The notes under the pieces: model-generated | The model's input: the letters and a program-made list of their open reading frames with translations, nothing else | Told to the model about the DNA's origin: nothing | Database searches by the model: none | Made by a program: the position numbers and the translations under genes | Assembly (NCBI GenBank): GCA_012517815.1 | Contig: JAAYUF010000059.1 | Coordinates: forward strand, 34,260-98,259 | Length of the DNA: 64,000 bases | From: Clostridiales bacterium | GTDB lineage: Bacteria > Bacillota > Clostridia > Christensenellales > Aristaeellaceae | Direction of reading: 5' to 3' | Shown: piece by piece, positions 24,054-33,343 of the stretch | Layout: each line of letters begins with the position of its first letter | How positions within the stretch are numbered: the first letter of the stretch is position 1

Positions 24054-26444
24054 TCAGGGAATCCGTTTGAATCGCTTGTCCAGCTCGCGCCGCGCAAGCT
24101 CGGTCACGACGGGCCGGCCGTGCGGGCAGGTCGGCTGCGCGCCCGTGCGAAGCATCTGTTCCAGCAACCCGGTTACCTCTTCCGGGGTCAGCGCATCGCC
24201 GGCTTTTACGGCGTGCTTGCATGCCATCTGCGCCACGCGGCGGCGAAGCCGCTCCTGCGTGAGCCTTCCGCGCTGGGTTTGCGCCTCGTCCAGCACGTCC
24301 AACAGCAATTCCTTGGCCGGCGTTTCCGCCCCCAGAATGATGGGGATGGCGCGCACCGCAACCGTCGTCGCGTCGAAAGGTTCAATCTCGAAACCGGCGT
24401 CTGTCAGCGTTTCCCCCATCTCGTTGAGCAGCATCACGTCGCGCGCCGTCAGGCGAACCATGCGCGGGGTCAGCAGTTGCTGAGACGCGTCCGCGCCCTG
24501 GTAGCGCGCCATGAAGCGGTCAAACAGCACCCGCTCGTGCGCCGCGTGCTGATCCACTATCAGCAGCCGGTCGCCCGCCTCGAACAGCAGATAGGTTTTA
24601 AACGCCGAACCGATGTAGCGAAGCGTCGACAGCGCATCCAGTTCCTCCATTGAGGATTGCTCATGGGTGATCGGCGCCGTTGCGGCTCGCTCGGGGGCGG
24701 ACGGCCGCGCGCCCGAGCCCTGCGGCCGTCGGTCTGCGGTGGAAAGTCCGCCTGCCGTTTCCGTCGCCTTGGTCGGATTCCATGCCCCGGCGTCGGCAGG
24801 CGTTCCTGCGTTTTCCGCCCAGGGGTTTCCCATCTGCGGTTCCGGTCCGGTCGTTTGGGTAACGGGGTTGCTGTGGCCGAAAGGTTCCGGCGCTTCGCCA
24901 TCCCCGGGCCTTTCGGATACGGTGAAATCCGGCGCAGTTGTTCCAGGGCTCGGCGTTTCGCCCCATCGCGCGGTTTGGGGCGGTCCAAATCCACCGGCCG
25001 GCGCGTCCGCCGCCTGCTTCGCGTCGCTCTTTCGGCCGTCTGGCATCCATGCCGCATCAGCGGATTTTCGCCGCGCAAAGTCGGCGACGGCCGATTTTTC
25101 CGCCGGTACGGCTTCGCTGTTGCCCGCAGGCCAAAGCAGACCGGCGCTCTTCCCTGCGGGAGGCGGCTGAACCGCGCCGGGTATGCCGTCGGCAATCCGA
25201 TACGCATACGGGAGCGCTTCCCGCAGGTGAGGCGTCCCCGCTTCGGAAACGGCCTGTTGCGCGGGGGAACTATCTATGGCGGGCCGCGCCGCGTCCGGTT
25301 GCGCCGCGGCGGAAGGTTCCGCTGCGGGAAGCTCGGCGGATCGGTCCGGCGTTTCTCCCGGCGGATTATTGCCCAGCTCAACTACCCGTACCGCCGGCGC
25401 TTCCGTTTCCGGAAGGTTGCTGGACCGTCCCAGCAGCTTATCCCGGAAGGTCACGTCATGCAGCGCTTCCCGTGTCAGTTCCTCCACCGCGGATGCAACC
25501 GCCTCCGGGTGCTGGAAGCGCACCTCCAGCTTGTTGGGGTGCACGTTCACGTCCACCTGCCGGTAGGGCAACTGGAGCGACAGGGCGCAAACCGGAAAGC
25601 GCCCGATCATGACATATCCGTCGCAGCCGATCTCCAGCGCGCGGCTGACCCCCTCGCTGCGGAAGTATCGGCCGTTGATGAAAAAGCTCTGCTGTTGGCG
25701 GTTGCCGCGCGCCTGATCCCCCACGCCCACATACCCGTCCACCAGCACGCCGTAGGCGGCGCCACGCACACGGCGCATGTCCCGCAGGGCTTCCCGGCCG
25801 TACACGCAGTACAGGGCGGATTCCAGCGTGCCGTCCCCGGCGCTTCGGTAAACGGTTTTTCCCTGGTTTACGAACCGGAAGGCCACGTCCGGCCGGCTCA
25901 GGATCAGCCGCAGCATGTAATCGGACACCAGCGCCGCCTCGGCAACCGGCTTTTTCAGGAACCTAAGCCGCACCGGCGCGTTGTAGAACAGATCCCGCAC
26001 CACAATGCTGGTGCCCACGGGGCTGGCGGCTTCCTCGACGGAGCGGATCACGCCGGCCTCCACCTCCGCGCGGACGCCGAATTCCGCGTCCGCCGCGCGC
26101 GTGGTGCAGCCGACCTTCGCCACCGCGGCGACGGAGGCCAGCGCCTCTCCGCGGAAACCCAGCGTATGCACGTCGAAAAGCTCCTCGGCGGTTTCCAGCT
26201 TGCTGGTGGCGTGGCGCTCAAAGGCCATGCGAACCTGCCCGGCGGGGATGCCGCGACCGTTATCGCTAACGCGGATCGATTGCAGGCCGCCTTCCCGGAG
26301 TTCCACCGTCACGGCCGACGCGCCCGCGTCGATGCTGTTCTCCACCAGTTCCTTCACGACGGAAGCCGGGCGCTCCACCACCTCGCCCGCGGCGATCTGT
26401 CCGATAACCTCCTCGGACAATTTTCGGATCGGTCGATACTCCAT
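24054..26444 (-). CDS. mutL: DNA mismatch repair protein MutL, with long disordered linker
   Basis: MutL couples mismatch recognition by MutS to strand removal. Residues 1-~335 form the GHKL ATPase (EVIGQIAAGEVVERPASVVKELVENSIDAGA, DNGRGI, THGFRGEALASV-like TLGFRGEALASVAAVAK). A Pro/Ala/Gly-rich linker of about 260 residues follows, then the dimerisation/endonuclease domain from ~600 with DQHAAHERVLFDRF, ACKHAVKAGD and CPHGRP, the motifs of MutL proteins that nick DNA themselves. At 796 aa it is long for the family because of the linker. ATG 26444 follows AAGGAG; it is 9 bp after mutS. Confidence 0.96.
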   Translation of the reverse strand: MEYRPIRKLSEEVIGQIAAGEVVERPASVVKELVENSIDAGASAVTVELREGGLQSIRVSDNGRGIPAGQVRMAFERHATSKLETAEELFDVHTLGFRGEALASVAAVAKVGCTTRAADAEFGVRAEVEAGVIRSVEEAASPVGTSIVVRDLFYNAPVRLRFLKKPVAEAALVSDYMLRLILSRPDVAFRFVNQGKTVYRSAGDGTLESALYCVYGREALRDMRRVRGAAYGVLVDGYVGVGDQARGNRQQQSFFINGRYFRSEGVSRALEIGCDGYVMIGRFPVCALSLQLPYRQVDVNVHPNKLEVRFQHPEAVASAVEELTREALHDVTFRDKLLGRSSNLPETEAPAVRVVELGNNPPGETPDRSAELPAAEPSAAAQPDAARPAIDSSPAQQAVSEAGTPHLREALPYAYRIADGIPGAVQPPPAGKSAGLLWPAGNSEAVPAEKSAVADFARRKSADAAWMPDGRKSDAKQAADAPAGGFGPPQTARWGETPSPGTTAPDFTVSERPGDGEAPEPFGHSNPVTQTTGPEPQMGNPWAENAGTPADAGAWNPTKATETAGGLSTADRRPQGSGARPSAPERAATAPITHEQSSMEELDALSTLRYIGSAFKTYLLFEAGDRLLIVDQHAAHERVLFDRFMARYQGADASQQLLTPRMVRLTARDVMLLNEMGETLTDAGFEIEPFDATTVAVRAIPIILGAETPAKELLLDVLDEAQTQRGRLTQERLRRRVAQMACKHAVKAGDALTPEEVTGLLEQMLRTGAQPTCPHGRPVVTELARRELDKRFKRIP

Positions 26445-26453
26445 GGCAGCTCC

Positions 26454-29048
26454 TTACAGCCTTCTGGCCTTTTCCCGAAGCCGGAACAGCGCGTTGAGCG
26501 CCTCCATCGGCGTGATGGCAAGCACGTCCAGATTCTTGATCTCTTCCACCAGCGCGTCCTGTTCCAGATGGAAAAGGTCCGTTTGCCGGTTAGCCTTCTT
26601 GCGCTGTTCCAGTATGTTCTGGCCGATGGTCTCCTGATTGATGTCGCTGGCCTCCAACCGCGCCTGAATTTCGTGCGCGCGCGCGACGGCCGAAGCCGGG
26701 ATGCCGGCCAGCCTGGCCACATGCACGCCGTAGCTCCGGTCCGCTCCGCCCGGCTGAATCTTGCGCAGGAAGATCACGTCCTCGCCGCGCTCCCGCACGG
26801 CGATGCAGTAGTTGCGTACGCCCTGGAAACGTCCTTCCAGCTCGCTCAGCTCGTGGTAGTGCGTGGCAAAAAGGGTCTTGGCGCCGATTTTCTTGCGGTC
26901 CAGAATATATTCCACCACAGCCCACGCGATGCTCAACCCGTCAAACGTGCTGGTGCCGCGCCCGATCTCGTCCAGCAGAATGAGCGAGCGGGATGTGGCG
27001 TTTCGTAAAATATTGGCGGTTTCGCTCATTTCCACCATGAAGGTGCTCTGGCCGCCCGCGAGATCGTCCGACGCGCCCACGCGGGTGAACACGCGGTCGC
27101 AAAGCCCGATGTGCGCAGCCTCGGCCGGCACGAAGCTGCCGATGTGCGACAGAATCACGATCTGCGCGACCTGCCGCATATAGGTGCTTTTCCCGGCCAT
27201 GTTGGGCCCGGTTAGGATCAGCATGCGGTTGGCGTCGTTGTCCAGCAGCGTATCGTTTGGCACAAACGCCTCGTCCGTAAGCATCCTTTCCACAATCGGG
27301 TGCCGCCCGGCCCTGATGTCGATGACGCCGTCCTCGCCCATCTCGGGCTTCACATAGCCGTACTCGCGCGCCACCCTGGCAAGCGAAAGCAGCGCGTCCA
27401 GCGTTTTAAGCGCCAGCGCGTTTTGCTGGATGGCCGGTATCTCCGCGGCGATGGCGTCCCGAATCTCTGCAAACAGCCGCATTTCCAGCGCCAGCGCGGC
27501 CTGCTGCGCGCCGGTGATCTTGCGCTCGATCTCCGCCAGTTCCGGGGTTACGAAGCGCTCGCAGTTGGCCAGCGTCTGCTTGCGCGTGTAGCGGAGCGGA
27601 ACGCTGCCCAGGTTGCTTTTGGTCACTTCGATGTAGAAACCGAACACTCGGTTGAACTGGATTTTCAGATTCCTGATGCCGGTCTGCTGGCGCTCGGAGG
27701 TTTCCAGATCAAGCACCCATTGCTTGCCGTGCAGCGAAGCCTGCCGGTAGCCGTCCAGCTCTTCGTTATAGCTGTCGGCGATGATGCCGCCTTCGGTGAT
27801 CGTGGGCGGCGCATCCGGGTGAATGGCGCGGCGCAGGAGATCGCGCAGGGCATCCAGCGGCGCAAGCGTATGCCCCAGCGCCGCGATCTGCGGGGCCGTA
27901 AACCCGCTCAGCAGCGCTTTGACCGGCTCCACACGGCTGAGCGACCGTTCCAGCGCCAGACAGTCCCGCGCGTTGAGCGTATTGTAGCTGATCTTGCCCA
28001 GGAGCCGTTCCAGATCGGCTACGCCGCCCAACGCCTCGGCCAGCTCGTCCGCGGTCATGTAATCGCCGTGCAGGGCGCTAACCGCGTCCAGGCGCGCCTG
28101 AATGCGTTCCCGGTTGATCAGCGGCTCCTCTACCCACCCGCGCAGCAGGCGCGCGCCCATGGCTGTGGCGGTTCTGTCCAAAAGCCACAGCAGCGAGCCC
28201 CGCCTTTCCCCGTTGCGCAGGCTCTCCGTCAGTTCCAGATTGCGGCGCGTCGCGCGGTCCAGGTACATCGTATCCCCGCCCTGATAGGGCGTTACCTGCG
28301 AGATATGCGCAAGCGAATTCTTCTGCGTGTCGTTAAGGTAGGTCAGCAGCGCCCCGGCCGCGATGATCCGTTTATCGCGCGGCTCAAACCCCAGCGCCGC
28401 AACGGACCCGGCCGAGAAATGCATCCGCAGGGCGGCCTCGGCGTTTTTACGCTCAAAGGCGCTTTGCGGCAGCTGCGTAACCGCCACGGTTTCCGATATC
28501 GCCGAAGACAGCTCCTTTTCGTCGTTGGTGACGATTTCGCGCGGACGGATGCGCGTCAGCTCGTCTCGCAGGAGTTGTTCGGTATCAGGAAGCAGGTGCA
28601 CCACGAACTCGCCCGTGCTCACGTCCGCGTAGGCCAGCGAAACCTGCCGCCCGTGGAATGCCGCGCAGAGAAGATAGCTGTTGCTCTTCTCGTCCAGCAT
28701 GGAGGGGTCGGAAAGCGTGCCGGGCGTGACGATGCGCACCACGTCGCGCTCCACAAGCCCTTTGCTGAGCGCGGGATCGGTCATCTGTTCGCAGATGGCC
28801 ACTTTGTAGCCCTTTTCAATCAGCCTGGTCACATAGGCCGTCGCGGCGTGGTAAGGCACGCCGCACATCGGCGCGCGTTCGGTCAGGCCGCAGTCCTTGC
28901 CGGTGAGGGTCAGTTCCAGCTCCCGCGACGCCAGCTGCGCGTCCTCAAAAAACATCTCATAAAAATCGCCCAGTCGGAAAAAGACGATACAGTCCGGGTG
29001 TTTTGCCTTTACGTCGAGGTACTGCTGCATCATGGGCGTCACTGGCAT
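26454..29048 (-). CDS. mutS: DNA mismatch repair protein MutS
   Basis: MutS recognises mismatches and small loops. The 864-aa protein has the N-terminal mismatch-wedge motif FFRLGDFYEMFFEDA, the clamp and lever regions, and the C-terminal ATPase with Walker A LTGPNMAGKSTYMRQVAQI, SFVPA, the DEIGRGTSTFDG Walker B/D-loop and the helix-turn-helix. I start at ATG 29048 (MPVTPMMQQYL) behind AAAGGAAGACCGG; the ORF-track extension of 26 residues has no family match. It heads the mutS-mutL-miaA-ynbB-like group. Confidence 0.97.
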   Translation of the reverse strand: MPVTPMMQQYLDVKAKHPDCIVFFRLGDFYEMFFEDAQLASRELELTLTGKDCGLTERAPMCGVPYHAATAYVTRLIEKGYKVAICEQMTDPALSKGLVERDVVRIVTPGTLSDPSMLDEKSNSYLLCAAFHGRQVSLAYADVSTGEFVVHLLPDTEQLLRDELTRIRPREIVTNDEKELSSAISETVAVTQLPQSAFERKNAEAALRMHFSAGSVAALGFEPRDKRIIAAGALLTYLNDTQKNSLAHISQVTPYQGGDTMYLDRATRRNLELTESLRNGERRGSLLWLLDRTATAMGARLLRGWVEEPLINRERIQARLDAVSALHGDYMTADELAEALGGVADLERLLGKISYNTLNARDCLALERSLSRVEPVKALLSGFTAPQIAALGHTLAPLDALRDLLRRAIHPDAPPTITEGGIIADSYNEELDGYRQASLHGKQWVLDLETSERQQTGIRNLKIQFNRVFGFYIEVTKSNLGSVPLRYTRKQTLANCERFVTPELAEIERKITGAQQAALALEMRLFAEIRDAIAAEIPAIQQNALALKTLDALLSLARVAREYGYVKPEMGEDGVIDIRAGRHPIVERMLTDEAFVPNDTLLDNDANRMLILTGPNMAGKSTYMRQVAQIVILSHIGSFVPAEAAHIGLCDRVFTRVGASDDLAGGQSTFMVEMSETANILRNATSRSLILLDEIGRGTSTFDGLSIAWAVVEYILDRKKIGAKTLFATHYHELSELEGRFQGVRNYCIAVRERGEDVIFLRKIQPGGADRSYGVHVARLAGIPASAVARAHEIQARLEASDINQETIGQNILEQRKKANRQTDLFHLEQDALVEEIKNLDVLAITPMEALNALFRLREKARRL

Positions 29049-29350
29049 TCCGGTCTTCCTTTCCTGTCTGGGTATGTTGCGCCGGTCGCGCCGAGTATAA
29101 GTAGCTCCGCCGTTGGCGCTCGCCAAGGGGCACGGTTCGTTCCCGCGAGCCCTCGATCACAGAGGGACCGCGTTCCCGTTTGGCGGACGCATGCCCGTTC
29201 GCCGGTGACAGGCTGCCGACACCCTGCCCGGCCGGTTGCGTTTCCAGCCCGCGGCGTATTTGTCCGGAATTCCGGCCTCCCGTACGTCCGCCGCGAACCG
29301 GCGGGCCTGTTGCCCCTTCCCCCGCGGCCGCAGACAGGCGCGCCTGTTTC

Positions 29351-29378
29351 ATTATAGCCGACCGGGGGCAAAAAAGAA
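29351..29378 (-). promoter_or_regulatory. possible mutS promoter
   Basis: On the minus strand TATAAT preceded by GGC, with only a weak -35 (TTCTTT) at 16 bp. Its position right after the upstream operon's terminator supports it. Confidence 0.5.
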
Positions 29379-29407
29379 AGCCGCGCAGCCGAAAACGCCG
29401 GAAAAGG

Positions 29408-29436
29408 AAAACAGGCGCGCTTTCGAACGCCTGTTT
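29408..29436 (-). terminator. terminator of the radical SAM-rng-miaB-ymcA operon
   Basis: On the minus strand AAACAGGCG and CGCCTGTTT pair around an 11-base loop, followed by TCCTTTTC. Confidence 0.75.
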
Positions 29437-29630
29437 CAAATACCAGGTGACGCACATCAGTCCTGACGCGCGTTTGTCAGCGGCCCCGCCCGGTCGGCCT
29501 GCCGATTGGGCGAACCCATCGGGCCAATGGCTCCGCGCCCTACGCCGGCACAGCTGGCGCACCGCGTCGCGGATGGCGCCGCACGCCGCCCTTTGGCTGG
29601 CGCATCGGGTGTAACGGCGCGCCAGCCGCC

Positions 29631-30038
29631 TCAGTGATGCCCGCAGCCGCCGCAGGAGCCGCAGGAACCGGAACAGCAGTCTTCCTCTTCTTCCTCGCCC
29701 TCGCCGGTAACCACCAGCTTGATGATCTTGTTCACCTGTTGCATCATTTCGGCAAACACAGCGTTGGTGTCGCGCATGGTCCTGATCATCGGGTTTTCAT
29801 CGATCGCCTTCTGGGTTTCATCCAGCTTCGCGCTGGCTACGGAAAGGGCGTCGTGATCCATGTCGCTGGCGGCCAGCAGGTTTTCGACCTCCGCGCGACG
29901 CTCCGAATATTCCGAAATCAACTGCGCGGCTGTTTCGTCGCGCATGGCGGCCTGTTCCGCCAGCCTCATCTTGATGAACTCCTCGCTCTCCAGAATCGCT
30001 TCCGCGAGCTGTTCCGCCTGATTGAGTACCTGTTCCAT
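29631..30038 (-). CDS. ymcA: YlbF/YmcA family protein with cysteine-rich tail
   Basis: This is a 135-aa helical protein of the YlbF/YmcA (Com_YlbF) family. In Bacillus YmcA, YlbF and YaaT form an Fe-S-binding complex that assists RNase Y in mRNA maturation, affecting competence, sporulation and biofilms. ATG 30038 follows GAAGGAGCAGTCAGC. The position directly after miaB and before mutS matches Bacillus (ymcB-ymcA-...-mutS). The unusual part is the C-terminus, EEEEEDCCSGSCGSCGGCGHH: six cysteines and two histidines after an acidic run, a likely metal or Fe-S ligand set. Which of the YmcA or YlbF roles it fills is uncertain. Confidence 0.87.
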   Translation of the reverse strand: MEQVLNQAEQLAEAILESEEFIKMRLAEQAAMRDETAAQLISEYSERRAEVENLLAASDMDHDALSVASAKLDETQKAIDENPMIRTMRDTNAVFAEMMQQVNKIIKLVVTGEGEEEEEDCCSGSCGSCGGCGHH

Positions 30039-30052
30039 GCTGACTGCTCCTT

Positions 30053-31447
30053 CTATATCCTCTCGCCCCGCAGGGTGTTGACCGCCGCGGAGCGGATGCG
30101 AACGGGGATGATTTTCCCGATATCCTCGGGCCCTCCGTCCAGCGTGATGGTAATGCCGCGCGTTCCCTTGCCGGAAACCCGCGACGCGTCGCGTTTGCTG
30201 ATGCTTTCCACCAGCACGCGCTCTACGGTGCCGATCATGCCTCGGTATGCTTCCTGCGAGCCTTCCTCCACCGCCCGGATCAGCCTGCCGATCCGTTGGG
30301 AGGACACATCGTCGGGCAGCCGGCCCCCCAGCCGGGCGGCGGCGGTGCCTTCCCTTGGGCTGTAAATAAAGGTGTACGCCGAATCATACCCCACCGTTTG
30401 CACCAGTGAAACCGTTTGCTCAAACTGCTCCTCGGTTTCCCCGGGGAAGCCCACGATCAGGTCGGTCGTAAGCCCGATGCCGGGAACGTCGCGGCGGAGC
30501 GCCCCCACCCGTTCCAGATAGCGTTCGCGGGTATAGCGGCGGTTCATCGCGGACAGAATGGCATCGCTGCCGCTTTGCACGGGCAGGTGCAGATGGTTGC
30601 AGATGTGGCTCCCGCGCGCCATCGCCTCAATCAGCCCGTCCGACAGGTCCTTGGGGTGGGAGGTCATAAAGCGGATACGGGGCACGCCCATCTCGTCCAG
30701 CGCGCGCAGGAGCGCTGGAAAGGTTTCGTCCGTACCGTTTCCGTAGCTGTTGACATTCTGCCCCAGCAGCGTAATCTCCTGAACGCCGGAGCGCAGCAGG
30801 CTTTCCGCTTCGGCAAGGATATCCCGCATAGCGCGGCTGCGTTCCCGGCCGCGCACATAGGGGACGATGCAGTAGGAGCAGTAGTTGTCGCAGCCATACA
30901 TGACGGTGAGGTAGGCTTTGCTGTCCGACGCCCGTTTGATCGGCAGCCCTTCCGCGATGGCGGTGTCTTCGCTAGACACGCGAATGACGCGCTCCCGGCG
31001 GGTGAGCAGTTCATACAGCATCGAAGGCAGTTGGTGCAGGTTATGGGTGCCAAATGCCAGATCGATGAACGGGTACTGCCTTAAAATCCGGTCCGCCATT
31101 CCGGGCCGCTGCACCATGCAGCCGCAAACGCCGATCAGCAGATGCGGTTTGCTCCTTTTCAACTGACGAAGCCACGTGACGTTGCCAAGCGCCCGGCGTT
31201 CCGCGTTGTCGCGGATGCAGCAGGTGTTAAACAGCACCAGATCGGCGGTCGTACGGTCCGGCGTCTCCTCAAGGCCCATGCTTTCCAGAAGGCCGGCGAG
31301 CGTTTCGCTGTCATGGGCGTTCATCTGGCAGCCGTAGGTCACGATATGGTAGCTGTCGGGCCGGTTTGGCAGCGCGGCGATCCGCTCCGCCGCGTCCTCC
31401 TGCCTGCGGATCTCGTCCGCTCCTATGATTACGGGGGTTCTGTTCAC
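30053..31447 (-). CDS. miaB: tRNA-2-methylthio-N6-dimethylallyladenosine synthase
   Basis: MiaB is a radical SAM enzyme that adds a methylthio group to i6A37 of tRNA. The 464-aa protein has the N-terminal UPF0004 cluster cysteines (TYGCQMNAHDSE, NTCCIRDNAE, GCMVQR), the radical SAM motif CDNYCSYCIVPYVRG, and a C-terminal TRAM domain ending RGERI. GTG 31447 overlaps the rng stop (GTGA) and follows AAAGGGA. It stops at TAG, which lies within the ribosome-site region of ymcA (TAG AAGGAG), evidence that TAG is a true stop here. Confidence 0.96.
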   Translation of the reverse strand: MNRTPVIIGADEIRRQEDAAERIAALPNRPDSYHIVTYGCQMNAHDSETLAGLLESMGLEETPDRTTADLVLFNTCCIRDNAERRALGNVTWLRQLKRSKPHLLIGVCGCMVQRPGMADRILRQYPFIDLAFGTHNLHQLPSMLYELLTRRERVIRVSSEDTAIAEGLPIKRASDSKAYLTVMYGCDNYCSYCIVPYVRGRERSRAMRDILAEAESLLRSGVQEITLLGQNVNSYGNGTDETFPALLRALDEMGVPRIRFMTSHPKDLSDGLIEAMARGSHICNHLHLPVQSGSDAILSAMNRRYTRERYLERVGALRRDVPGIGLTTDLIVGFPGETEEQFEQTVSLVQTVGYDSAYTFIYSPREGTAAARLGGRLPDDVSSQRIGRLIRAVEEGSQEAYRGMIGTVERVLVESISKRDASRVSGKGTRGITITLDGGPEDIGKIIPVRIRSAAVNTLRGERI

Positions 31448-32658
31448 GTTACCGATTCCCTTTCCAGTCGATATCCGGTACCGCCGCACGTTTCGCACGG
31501 GCGGGCGATCCGTTCGCGCAGGGACGCGCCCGCGCGCTTGCGGGTCATCTCCAGAAGTCCCAAGCTGGTAAACCCGTGCACCACGGTTTTATCCCGCTCG
31601 CGGGAGAGTTCTTCCTTCATGCGCAGGGCAACCTGCGCGCGCTGCTCGTCGTTTTTCATGTCGATAAAATCAATCAGCACGATGCCGCTGGCTTCGCGCA
31701 GGCGAAGCTGCCGCGCGATTTCCGGGCAGGCGGCGAGGTTCAGTTTCAGGGGCAGATCGTCGCTCGCGGCAGGGATAAACTTGCCGGAATTCACATCCAC
31801 GGTGGTCAGGGCTTCCCGCTCGTCGATCACAAGCGAGCCGCCATTTCTCAGTTCCACGCGCCGCCCCAGCGCTTCCTGCAGCTGAGCCGCCACGCGGCTG
31901 CTCTTCCAGAGCGCTTCCATTTCGGGTTCGCCTACCTGCTCCCACAGGAGTCCCGTCGGGGGCGAAGGCATGCGGTTGACGGCATCGTTGCAGGTGATGG
32001 TGATCTCGTAGCGCGGGGCATAGTCGCGTACCAGCGCCGAAAGCACCGAAAGGTCCCGTTGGAGCACCGCAGGCGCTTTGGCGTACACTGCGCGCTCACG
32101 AATGGCCGTCCAGAGCGCCAGAAGGCTGTCCCGCTCCTGTACCAGCGCATCCGGGCGGGCGGGGAGGGCGGCGCTGCGCATAACCAGCCCGTAAGCATTC
32201 CCGGACAGTTCGTGCCCCAGCGCCATGAGCGCCGCACGCTCGTCGTCGTCCGCCACACGCTTGCTGACGCCCACGTAACGGTTGAGCGGCATCAGGATCA
32301 GGTACTGCCCCGGCAGGGAAATATCCCGCGTGAGGAAGGCCCCCTTCTGGTCGCGCGCGTCCTTCTTGACCTGCACGATCAGTTCGGCGCCGGCGGAGAG
32401 CGGCTTATCCTCTCCGGAACGCTGGAAATCTTCCTTTTCGGACAGCGGCAGGTAGCCGTTGAGCGACTGGCCCAGTTGGACAAACGCGGCGTGCATGCCC
32501 GGCACCACGCGTTCCACGCGCCCCAGGATCACGGCGTTGACCAGCGAGGTATCGTCGCGTTCTTCCAGATAGAACTCCGCGAGCTTTCCCTCGTCCAGCA
32601 GGGCGATCCGCCGGCGGGCGCCTTTCGCCCACACAAGAATCCGAATGGCTTCAGACAT
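31444..32658 (-). CDS. rng: ribonuclease E/G family endonuclease
   Basis: This is a 404-aa RNase G-like enzyme that cuts single-stranded RNA in rRNA maturation and mRNA decay. An N-terminal S1-type RNA-binding domain (NAVILGRVERVVPGMHAAFVQLG) is followed by the catalytic domain with metal-binding aspartates in TTVDVNSGKF and IVLIDFIDM and a zinc-link CETCGG near the C-terminus. ATG 32658 overlaps the DUF2344 stop (TATGTCTGA). The order radical SAM-DUF2344-rng is conserved in many Clostridia. Confidence 0.94.
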   Translation of the reverse strand: MSEAIRILVWAKGARRRIALLDEGKLAEFYLEERDDTSLVNAVILGRVERVVPGMHAAFVQLGQSLNGYLPLSEKEDFQRSGEDKPLSAGAELIVQVKKDARDQKGAFLTRDISLPGQYLILMPLNRYVGVSKRVADDDERAALMALGHELSGNAYGLVMRSAALPARPDALVQERDSLLALWTAIRERAVYAKAPAVLQRDLSVLSALVRDYAPRYEITITCNDAVNRMPSPPTGLLWEQVGEPEMEALWKSSRVAAQLQEALGRRVELRNGGSLVIDEREALTTVDVNSGKFIPAASDDLPLKLNLAACPEIARQLRLREASGIVLIDFIDMKNDEQRAQVALRMKEELSRERDKTVVHGFTSLGLLEMTRKRAGASLRERIARPCETCGGTGYRLERESVT

Positions 32659-33343
32659 AAGGATATTCCTCCAGCGCAATGAGCGCTCCGTCGCCGGCCC
32701 TGGCCAGAATGGCGTCCCGGTACGCGAGGTAGGGTACTGCCTCCACCCCCGCCAGATCGCACAGCGCCTTCATGAGCACGGAAGGCTTCAGAGAGCCTTC
32801 CGCCCGGTTGGCGATCACACAGCGGAGGGTGTAGCCCGTACCCGACGGTTCAACCGACGCCTGGGTAACAAAGGGCCGGATGTTGGTGCTGTTCTCGCCG
32901 CTTTTGGTTTTGCGAAGCGCTACGCAGTCATCGCTCGCCATAAAAGGGGGCAGCGCAGCTGCCACCGCGTCCGCCGCCTGTCCGGCGTCCAGCTCCATGC
33001 GTATGTTGGAACCGGCCACCAGCGCCATCAGCGTGGGAAACGTATCCGGCACCGCGCGGGCACGGCGCACTTTCAGGGGCGCCGGCATCGCGCGGGCAAG
33101 CGTTTGGGTAAACTCGGCCTCATCGCACTCGCTTTCCAGCGGGATGTCCATCACCTCGCGCATGCCGGCCACGCCCACGGACAGGGGCGACGCGAAGCTC
33201 AGCTGGATGTGCGGGTTAAAGCCGTTGCTGTAGCGGACGGGGAGCCCCGAGCGCCGGAGCGCGCGCTGGATGGACCGCATCAGGTCCAGATGGCCGATAT
33301 GCCTGAGCACCAGACCCTTTTCAAACACGACGATCATCCGCAT
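32651..33343 (-). CDS. DUF2344 (TIGR03936) protein, partner of the radical SAM protein
   Basis: This is a 230-aa protein of the DUF2344 family, found almost always next to, or fused to, the B12-binding radical SAM protein that precedes it. Characteristic are VVFEKGLVLRHIGHLDLMRSIQRALRRSGLPVRYSNGFNPHIQLSFASPLSVGVAG. The start is unclear: ATG 33343 (MRMIVV, 11 bases after GAGGGG), GTG 33352 or ATG 33337. All overlap the end of the radical SAM gene. It overlaps rng at its own end. A role in RNA or cofactor modification is assumed from context only. Confidence 0.9.
   Translation of the reverse strand: MRMIVVFEKGLVLRHIGHLDLMRSIQRALRRSGLPVRYSNGFNPHIQLSFASPLSVGVAGMREVMDIPLESECDEAEFTQTLARAMPAPLKVRRARAVPDTFPTLMALVAGSNIRMELDAGQAADAVAAALPPFMASDDCVALRKTKSGENSTNIRPFVTQASVEPSGTGYTLRCVIANRAEGSLKPSVLMKALCDLAGVEAVPYLAYRDAILARAGDGALIALEEYPYV

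Larger units (their letters stand above)
29049..29630. other. 582-bp stretch between ymcA and mutS: terminator plus promoter, no gene
   Basis: ORFs such as 29180-29614 look like chance frames. The stretch holds the ymcA-operon terminator (29408-29436) and, just beyond it, a mutS promoter, implying a leader of almost 300 nt before mutS. I recognised no riboswitch in that leader. Confidence 0.5.
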
